From: Antilocapra americana
Lineage: Eukaryota; Chordata; Mammalia; Artiodactyla; Antilocapridae
Direction of reading: 5' to 3'
Assembly: GCA_007570785.1 (NCBI GenBank)
Contig: ML662466.1
Location: 784,378 to 848,377, forward strand
Length of the DNA stretch: 64,000 bases
Shown here piece by piece: positions 55,076 to 64,000 of the stretch. The translations under genes and the position numbers were made by a program. Numbering within the stretch: position 1 is the first letter of the stretch; every line of letters starts with the position of its first letter. The notes under the pieces are model-generated. The model saw only the letters and a program-made list of their open reading frames with translations, was not told the DNA's origin and ran no database searches.

Positions 55076-56420
55076 TCCCTGGACTACACAAATGGTTCTC
55101 ATTAGTTATCTAGCTAATATTCTCCAAAAATGTACAAACAGCTTATGTAGCCCAGTATCAAAAAATAAAATTAAATTTAAAAATAGGCAGATCTAAGTAG
55201 ATACTTCTGCAAAACAACATATAGATGGCCAACAGAAACATGAATAGAAGCTCAACATCACTAATTATTAGAGAAATGAAATCAATGTGAGGTAGCACTT
55301 CACACCAGTCTGAATAGCCATCATCAAAAATTCTACAAACCATAATTCCAGGAGAGGGTTTGGAGAAAAGGGAACTCTCTCGAACCGTTAGGGGGCATGT
55401 ATATTGGTACAGATACTATGGTGAACAGTATGGCAACTTCTTCAAAAATTAAAATAGAATTACCGCATGACCCATCAATCTTACTCTTGGGCATATTTTT
55501 GGAGAAATCCTTACTGCCGAAAGATACGTGCCCCTCAATGTTCATTGCAGCACTATTTACCATAGCCAAGGTATGTAACATTTTTTAATCATACCAACGA
55601 TGGAAAAAAATAAAAAAGAAAGAAAGAAAAAACCTTGAAGAAAACAGTCTCTAAAGAGGGGGTCGAATTCCTAAGTATTTGTAAAAGTAGAGACTTAAAG
55701 ATAAGTAAAGCGAGATTCAAGTATCAAAACCAAGTTCTATGTCAGCATTCTAACAGCAGAAAAGATGATTTTGTAGTAAAAGAACTAGCACACACTCATC
55801 TTTTTGTCTCCCTGTCCCAGGAACTCAGAATTCACGGCAAAAGGTAAAGCGAGACTATGGATGATATTTTTCTTTCTTTGTATTTTTTTCTGGCAAGTTT
55901 ATGTTTTCTCCTATGAGCATGAATTACTTTTTAATAAGGTTATACAGTATATTTTTCAATATGTAAAGAAAACACCTGGGTTTTATATTTTTCATTCATA
56001 AACATTATTTTCAATCTCCACGAGATGGCAGCATAAGCACAGCAAGTATTTATTTATTGCCACATATACTCTGGAGAGTCCCTTAGATTGCAAGGAGATC
56101 AAACCAGGCAATCCTAAAGAAAATCAGTCCTGAATATACATTGAAAGGACTGATGCTGAAGTTAAAGCTGCAATAATTTGGTCACCTAATGTTAAGAACA
56201 GACTTATTGGTAAAATCCCTGATGATGCTGGGAAAGATTGAAGGCAGGAGAAGAAGCAGATGACAGAGGATAATATGGTTGGATGGAATTATTGGCTCAA
56301 TGGATATCAGTTTTAGCAAGCTCTGGAAGTTACTGATGGGCAGGGACAGGGAAGTCTGAGGTGCATCAGTCCATGGGATTATAAAAATTGGGCACAACAG
56401 ACTGACTGAACTGCATATTC
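55076..56420 (+). repeat. Composite repeat unit, copy D (first part)
   Basis: Starts with the junction ACAATTCCCTGGACTACAC ... CTCATTAGTTATC. It continues with the old L1 ORF2 piece (55,090-55,570), the spacer (55,600-56,040, with CAGGAACTCAGAATTCACGG and GGCAAGTTTATGTTTTCTCC) and the BovB 3' end (56,070-56,420). It lacks the later parts: an L1 in the opposite direction begins at 56,421. Confidence 0.82.
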
Positions 56421-59400
56421 CATTTTGTATATTTACCAAAACTTCTTTATAAATTCATCTGTCAATGATCATCTAGGTTGCTTACATGTTTTAGCTATTT
56501 TAAGTAGTGCTTCAATGAATAATGACATACACATTCCTTTTTTAACTTTAGTTTCCTCAGGGTATATGCCTAAGAGTGGGATTGCCACGTCATATGGAGG
56601 TTTCATTCCAAGTGTTTTTAGGGAATGTCCAGAAAGACTTCCATAGTGGCTGTATGAATTTATATGGCCACAACAGCCAAGACAGTTCACTTTATTTCAC
56701 ACCTTCTCCAGCATTTATTGCTTGTAGATTTTTTGATGATGAGCATTCTGACTGGTGTGATGTGATATCTCATTGTAGTTTTATTTGAATTTTTCTAATA
56801 ATGAGTGATATTGAACATCTTTTCATGTATTTGTTAGTCCTCTGTAGCTCTTCTTTGGAGAAACATCTGTTTATGTCTTTGCCCTACTTTTTGATTTTCC
56901 CACTTTTTGATTGGGTTGTTTCCTTTTCTGATATTGAGTTGTATGAGCTGCTTTTATTTTCTGGAAATTAATCATCTGTCAGTAGTTTAATTTGCTGTTA
57001 TTTTCTCCCATCCTGCAGGTTGTTTTTTCACATTGCTTATGGTTTTCCTTGCTTTGAAACAGGTTTTAGGTTTAATCAGGCCCCGTTTGTTTACTTTAGT
57101 TTTTATTTCCATTACTCTAGAAGTGGGTCATAGGAGATTTTGCTCTGATTTATGTAATCAACTGTTCTGCCTATGTTTACCTCTGAGAATTTTACAGGTT
57201 CTCATCTTACATTTAAGTTTTTATCCATTTTGAGTTGATCTTTGTGTAGGTTGTTAGGAAATGTTTTAATTTCATTATTTTCAATGGAGCTGTCTGGTTT
57301 TCCCAGTATCACTTGTTGAAGAGGCTCTTTGCAGCCTTATATATTCTTGCCTCCTTTGTCAAAAATAAGTTGCCCATAGCTGCATGGGTTCATTCCCAGG
57401 CTTTCTTTCTTGTTCCAGTGGTCTAGATATCTATCTTTGTGCCAGTACCATGCTTTCTTGATTACTCTAGCTTTATAGTATAATCTGAAGTCAGGAAGGT
57501 TGATTCCTCCAGCTCTATTCTTCCTTCTCAGGACTTCTTTGGCTATTCAGGCTCTCTTGAGTTTCCATATGAATTGTGAAACATTTCATTCTAGCGCTGT
57601 GATAAATGTCATGGATACTTGAAAAGGGTAGCAATGAATCTGCAGACCTCATTTGGTGGTATAATCATTTTCACAATAATGATCCTTCTTCCACAAGTAC
57701 ATGGAATAGCTCTCTATCTGTTTATGCCATCTTGGATTTCTTTCATCAGCGTCTTATAGTTTTCTGTATACAGTCCTTTCCCCCCTTACATAAGTTTTCC
57801 CTAGGTATTTTATTCTTTTTGTTGCAATGGTAAATGAGATTGATTCCTTAATTTCTCTTTTCTGATTTTTCATTGTTATTATATAGGAATGCAAATGATT
57901 TCTGTGAAATGATTTTGTCTCCTGCTAAATTCACTGATTGGCTATAGTAATCCTCTAAGAGTATCTTTAGGGCTTTCTCTTTCTATGTACAGTATCATCT
58001 CATTGGTAGTGAGAGTTTTACTTCTTCTTTTCTGATCTAACACTGATTTCTTTTTCTTCTCTGATTGCTGTGATTAGGAATTCCAAAATTATGTTGAATA
58101 ATACTGGTGAAATTGGACATCATTGTCTTATTGTTGATCTTAGGGGGAATGCCTTTAGTGTTTCACCATTGAGAGTAATGTTTGCTGTGGGTTTATCATG
58201 TATGGCCTATGTAGAGATAGATTCCTTCTATGTCCATTTTTGAAGAATTTTAATGATAAATTGGGGCTGTATTCTGTTAAAGGCTTTTCCTGCATCTATT
58301 CAGATGATCATATGGTTTTTATCTCTCCATTGGTGAATATGGTGTATTACATTGATTGTTTTGCATATACTGAAGAATCCTTGCATCCCTGGAATAAACT
58401 CAAATATATCATGATGTATGAGCTTTTTGATGTGTTGTTAAACTTTGTTTGCTAAAATTTTGTTAAGGACTTTTGCATCTATGTTCATCAGTGATTTTGA
58501 CCTGTAGTTTGCTTTTTTGGAGTTATCTTATTCTGGTTTTGGTATCAGGGTGATTGTCGCCTCTTAGAATGAGTTTGGAAGCATTCCATCCTATGAAATT
58601 TTTTGCAAGAGTTTTAGAAGGATAGTCATTAGCTCATTTCTAAACATTTGATATAATTCACCTGTGAAGACATGTGCTCCTCGGCTTTTGTCCTTTGCAG
58701 ATTTTGGATTACAGCTTTGATTTAGAGTTTATGATTGGCTTGTTTCTAATTTCTATTTCTTCCTGGTTCAGTCTTGGAAGACTGAATTTTTTTCCTAAGA
58801 CTCTGTCCGTTTCTTCTATTTATTGCCATAGTATTGTTATCATAGTTACTTATAATCCTTTGTATTTCTGTATTGTCTGTTGTAACATCTCCTTTCTCAC
58901 TTTGCATTTTCTTGGATTGATTCTTCTCTCTTATTTTCTTCATGAGTCTGGCTAAAGGTTTGTCAAATTTGTGTATCTTCTCAAAGAAGCAGCTTTTAGT
59001 TTTATGAATCTTTACTAATATTTATTTTATTTCTTTATCTTCTCTTTGTGTTGGGAACTTTTTTATTTCATTCATTCTATTATTTTTTTCCCAGTTGTTT
59101 TAGGTGTCAAGTTGTGTTGTCTATTTGATGTTTTTCTTCTTTCTTGAGATAGGCTCGTATTGCTAGAAACTTCACTCTTAGAACTGCTTTTGCTGTATTT
59201 TCTGTTGTCGTGTTTTCATTTTCAATTGTTTCTAGGAATTTTTTAATTTCCATTTTGATTTCCTCAATAACCTATTGGTTATTTACAAATGGGTTGTTTC
59301 ATATCCATGTGTTTGTGTTTCTTATTGCATTTTTCTTGTAATCGATATCTAGTTTCATAGGGTTGTGATTGGAGAAGACGCTTAATATGATTTCAGTTTT

Positions 59401-61055
59401 TTTAATTATATGGAGGTTTGATTTGTGGACAAGATGTGGTCTATCTGGGAAAATGTTTCATGTGCACTTGAGAAGAAGGGATATTCTTGTGCATTTGGAT
59501 GGAGGGTCCTGAAGATATCAATGACATCCGTCTTATCTAATATATTATTTAAGACATGTGTTTCCTTACTAATTTTCTGTTTTGATGATCTGTCCTTTGG
59601 CATGGGTGGGGAGTTAAAATCTCCTCCTATGATTGTATTACTGTCAATTTCTCCTTTCTTGTCTGCTGGTGTCTGTCTTATGTATTGAGTTGCTCCTACA
59701 TTAGGTACATAGATATTTACAATTGTTATATCTCCGTCATCGATCGATCCCTTAATCGTTATGTAGTGTCTTTCCTTATCTCATTTAATCTTTTTATTTT
59801 TTTCAGTTTAAGGTATATTTTGGCTGATATGAGGATTGTTATTCCAGGTTTCCTTTGTTTCCCATTTGCATGAAATATGTTTCTCCATCCTCTCACGTCC
59901 AGTCTTTATTTGTTTTTCGGTCTGTAGTGGGTTTCTTATAGACAGTATACATAATATGGGTCTTGCTATGGTAACCATTCAGTCAGTTGGTGTCTTTAGG
60001 TCAGAGCATTTAATCCATTTATGTTTAAGTTAACTACTGATATGTATGTTTCTATTACCATTTTCTTAACTATGGGGTTGATTTTGTAGAACTTTTTCTC
60101 AGGTTATATTTCTTTACTATATAAATTTCTATAACATTTGTTATAAAGCTTGTTTGGTGGTACTGTATTGCCTTAAATTTTTCATATTTGAAAAGCTTTT
60201 GATTTCTCCATCAATTTTGAAGGAGATCCTTTCTGGGTGCAGTAATCTTGGTTGCAGATTTTCCCCTTTCAGTACTTTAAATATAGTCTGCCAATGCTTT
60301 CTGACCTTCAGAGTTTCTGGTGAAAGAAGAGATCCTAAGGATATGCAGTTTCCCTAGTATGTTACTTCTTGCTTCTGCCTTGCTACTTTTAATATTCTTC
60401 CTTAATGTTTAGTCTTTTTAGTTTGACTAGAATGCTTTTTTGCCCTGCTTTTCCTTGGGTTTATCCTGTATGTGGCTCTTTGTTCCTCTTGAACTTGATT
60501 ATTTCCTTTTCCATGTTTGGGAAATTTTCAAGTGCAATCTCTTCAAAAATTTTCTCATGTATTTTCTTCCTCTCTCCTTCTGAGACCCGTATAAATTGAA
60601 TGTTGTTGCATTTGATATTGTTTCTGAGATCCCTGAGACTATGTTCCATTCTTTTCATTCTTTTAACTTGATTCTACAGTTTCCACCATTTTATCTTCCA
60701 GCTCACTGATTTATTCTTCTGCTTCAAATATTCTGCTTCTGATTCCTTTCAGAGTGTTTTTAATTTCAGTACTTGTGTTGTTTGTCTCTGTTTGTTGCTA
60801 TTCATGTAGGTCTTTGTTCATGGATTCTTGCATTTTCTCCATTTTGTTTTCAAGGTTCTCAATCATCTTTACTATCATTATTCTGAATTTTTTTTCAGGT
60901 AGTTTGCCTATTTCATCCTTATTTACTTGGGCTTCTGTGTTTTTAGCTTGGTGCTTCATTTGCGAGATATGTCACTACCTTTCTACTATTTTTTTTTTAA
61001 ACTCATTGTGTTCAGGATTTCCTTTTTTAGGCTTCAATGTCTCAAACAGGATGAA
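56421..61055 (-). mobile_element. Old L1, ORF1 and ORF2, no 5' or 3' UTR
   Basis: Read on the minus strand from 61,055: ORF1 coiled coil and RRM (RDLRNNIKCNNIQFIRVSEG near 60,620) and ORF2 endonuclease (PFFSSAHETFSQIDHI near 59,430). The RT follows (from about 58,950, [20 protein letters not shown], to about 57,900), then the reversed FRLYY/WYWHKD region near 57,440-57,510 and the Cys-rich end near 56,600. About 4.6 kb long with scattered stops and frameshifts. More diverged from the full-length L1 than the plus-strand copy that follows. Confidence 0.9.
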
Positions 61056-63765
61056 CTGAAGGCAAAACACCCCAAGACATATATTAATCAAATTAACAAA
61101 AATCAAACACAAAGAACAAATATTAAAAGCAGCAAGGGAAAAACAACAAATAACAAACAACGGGAATCTCATAAGGATAACAACTGATCATTCAATATAA
61201 ATGCTTCAGGCCAGAAGGCACTGGCAGAACATACTTAAAGTCATGAAAGAAAATAATCTACAACCCTGACTACTGTACCCAGCCAGGGTCTCATTCAAAT
61301 TTGAAGAAGAAATCGAAAGCTTTGAGACGAAGAAAAGCTGAGAGAATTCAGCAGCACCAAACCAGAGCTCCAAAAAATGCTAAAGGTTCTTCCCTAGACA
61401 GGAAACATGGATAGGATATATAATCTCTAACCCAAAGCAATAAAGTAAATGGCAACGGGATCATACTAATCAATAATGACCTTTAACATAAACGTGTTGA
61501 ATGCCCCAACCAAAAGACAAAGATTGGCTGATTGGATACAAAAACAAGACCCCTATATATGTTGTCTACAAGAGACTTATCTCAAGCCTAGGAACACATA
61601 TAGACCTAAAGTGAAGGGCTGGAAAAAGATATTCCATGCAAATAGAGACCAAAAGAAAGCAGGAATAGCAATACTCATATCAGATAAATTAGACTTTAAA
61701 ATAAAGGCTGTGAAAAGAGATAAATATGGACATTACATAATGATCAAAGATCAATCCAAGAAGAAGATACAACAATTATAAATATATATATACACCCAAC
61801 ATAGGAGCACCAAAGTATGTAAGGCAAAAGCTAACAAGTATGAAAAGGGAAATTAACAATAACACAATAATAACTGGAGACTTTAATATGCCACTCACAT
61901 CAGTGAACAGAGCAACTAAACAGAAAATTAACAAGGAAACACAAACTTTAAATGATACAATAGACCAGTTAGACCTAATTGATATCTATAGGACATTTCA
62001 CCCCAAACAAGGAATTTCAACTTTTTCTCAAGTGCACAAGGGACCTTCTCCAGAATAGATCACATCTTGGGCCATAAATCTACCCTTGGTAAATTTAAAA
62101 AAAAAGAAAAGAAAAAGAAAAAATTGCAAGCATCTTTTCTGACCAGAATGCTGTAAGATTAGATGTCAATTACAAGAGAAAAGTTTTTAAAAATTCCAAA
62201 ATATGGAGGCTTAACACCAACAAATCACAGAAGAACTCAAAACATAAATCAAAATATGCATAGAAATGAATGAAAATGAAAACACAACAACCCAAAACCT
62301 ATGGGACATTGTGAAAACAGTGCTAACGGGAAGGTTCATAGCAATACAGACTTACCTTAGGAAACAAGAAAAAAGTCAAATAAATAACCTAACTTTACAT
62401 CTAAAGCAACTAGAAAAGGAAGAAACACAGAACCCCAAGGTTAGTAGAAGGAACAAAATCTTAAAGATTGGGGCAGAAATAAATGCAAAGCAAACAAAAG
62501 AGACTGTAGCAAAAATCAACAATGCCAAAAGCTAGTTTTTTAAGAAGTTAAATAAAATTGGCAAACCATTAGCCAGACTCATTAAGAAACAAAGGGAGAT
62601 AAAGCAAATCAACAAAATTAGAAATGAAAAAGAAGAAATCACAACAGACAACACAAAAATACAAATGATCATAAGAAACTATTATCAGCAACTATATGCA
62701 AATAAACTGGACAACTTGGAAGAAATGGACAAATTCTTAGAAAAGTACAACTTACCAAAACAGAACCAGGAAGATATAGATAATCTTAACAGACCCATAA
62801 CAAGCATGGAAATTGAAACTATAACCAGAAATCTTCCAACAAACAAAAGCCCAGGAGCAGATGGCTTTACAGCCGGATTCTACCAAAAATTTAGAGAAGT
62901 GCTAACACCGATTCTTCTCAAACTCTTCCAGAAAATTGCAGAGGACATTAAACTTCCAAACTCCTCCTATGAGGCCACCATGACCCTAATACCAAAACCC
63001 AACAAAGATGCCACATAAAAATAAAACTAGAGGCCAATATCACTGATCAACATAAAAGCAAAAATCTTTAGCAAAATTCTAGCAAACAGAATTAAACAAC
63101 ACATTAAAAGGATCATACTTCATGATAAAGTAGACTTTATCCCAAGTATTCTTCAATATCCACAAATCAATCAATGCAATACACCAGAATAATAAATTGA
63201 AAAACAAAAAACACATGATTACCTCAATAGATGCAGAGAAAGCCTTTGACAAAATTGAACATCCGTTTATGATTTAAAAAAAAACCCTCCATAAAGCAGT
63301 AATAGAAGGAACATACCTCAACATATTGAAAGCTATATATGACAAACCCAGAGCAAATATTATCTGCAATGATGAAAAATTGAAAGCATTTCCCCTAAAG
63401 TCAGAAACAAGAAAAGGGTGCCCGCTCTCACCACTACTATTCAACATAGGTTTGGAATTCTTTGCCACAGCAATCAGAACAGAAAAGAAATTCAGATTAA
63501 AAAAGAAAAAAATAAAACTCTCACTTTTTGCAGACGACATGATCCTCTACATAGAAAACCCTTAAGACTCTACCAGAAAATTACTAGAGCTAATCAGTGA
63601 ATATAGAAAAGTTTCAGGGTATAAAATCAATGCACAGAAATCACTTGCATTCCTATACACTAATGATGAGACAACAGAAAGAGAACTAAAGTAAACATTC
63701 AACTCACCATCGAAACAAAAATAATAAAATATTTAGGAATATATCTACCAAAAGAAACAAAAGAC

Positions 63766-63798
<33 letters not shown>

Positions 63799-64000
63799 TA
63801 TAAAACACTGATGAAAGAAACCAAGGAGGATACAAATAGATGGAAAAACATACTGTGTTCATGGATCAGAAGAATCAATTCAATGAAGAAGAGTATACTA
63901 TCCAGAGCAGTCTATATATTCAATGCAATTCCTATCAAGCTACCAGAGGTCTTTTCCAGAGAACTAGAACAAATAATTTCACAATTTGTATGGAAATACA
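61056..64000 (+). mobile_element. L1 from ORF1 C-terminus, running off the window
   Basis: Begins inside ORF1 (KHPKTYINQINK), then has the ORF2 start region at 61,449 (stop after six codons), the endonuclease (NAPTKRQRLADWIQKQDPYI at about 61,497), MNENENTTTQNLWDIVKTVL at 62,266 and the RT, with [19 protein letters not shown] at about 63,395 and LFADDMILY at about 63,530 (intact FADD). Broken by stops and indels, including a TA expansion. It keeps the CATCTTGGG reading that the full-length L1 has lost. Confidence 0.93.
63764..63797. repeat. (TA)n inside L1 ORF2
   Basis: About 17 TA units interrupting the ORF2 region that corresponds to 14,116-14,130. Confidence 0.93.

Noticed and set aside
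56421..64000. Head-to-head L1s as one twin-primed (5'-inverted) insertion
   Set aside because: Twin priming gives two complementary parts of one element. Here both arms contain ORF1 and most of ORF2, and they differ in divergence.

Overview
This is mammalian, specifically ruminant (bovid-like), genomic DNA. It is AT-rich and intron/desert-like, and almost every kilobase can be assigned to transposable elements. The lineage call rests on the abundance of BovB (RTE-type) LINEs with their characteristic 3' end, on Bov-A2 and Bov-tA SINEs, on CHR-type cetartiodactyl tRNA-derived SINEs and on ruminant L1s. No host protein-coding gene, rRNA, tRNA gene or CRISPR array can be supported. A 100-base run of N lies inside a tetranucleotide array and is an assembly gap. 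The exact species and chromosome cannot be read from the window; so many nested repeats would fit a sex-chromosome or low-recombination segment, but that is inference.

Layout. 1-2,350: BovB, a degenerate CTCCTTAGCT-type minisatellite, a probable retroviral LTR and a 5'-truncated L1. 2,350-8,456: a decayed class I (gammaretrovirus-like) endogenous retrovirus on the minus strand, with MA, CA, zinc knuckle, protease, RT, RNase H, integrase and an env transmembrane tail in the right order but none intact. 8,457-17,100: BovB, then an LTR split by a full-length young L1 (10,497-15,921) with a perfect 15-bp target-site duplication, an intact ORF1 and an ORF2 broken mainly by one missing base, then another BovB. 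17,105-35,765: two adjacent copies of a composite low-copy repeat unit, pulled apart by nested BovB insertions (BovB inside BovB, one nearly full length) and followed by decayed L1s and a second CTCCTTAGCT array. 35,766-43,040: the least repeat-dense part, holding SINEs, old L1 pieces and a large imperfect inverted repeat (about 1 kb arms, 2.4 kb apart). 43,041-46,022: a second nearly full-length BovB. 47,514-52,140: a third copy of the composite unit, inverted, with a large (ATCT)n expansion and the N gap. 52,141-56,420: old L1, a third CTCCTTAGCT array, and a fourth, partial unit copy. 56,421-64,000: two L1s lying head to head.

How it fits together. The window is an archive of nested retrotransposition on top of a duplicated block. 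The most informative structure is the roughly 4 kb composite unit: it keeps the same order of old L1 pieces, a single-copy-looking spacer, a BovB 3' end and a CHR SINE in different copies, which points to DNA-level duplication rather than repeated independent insertion. No new enzymatic or defence system was found, and I do not claim one.
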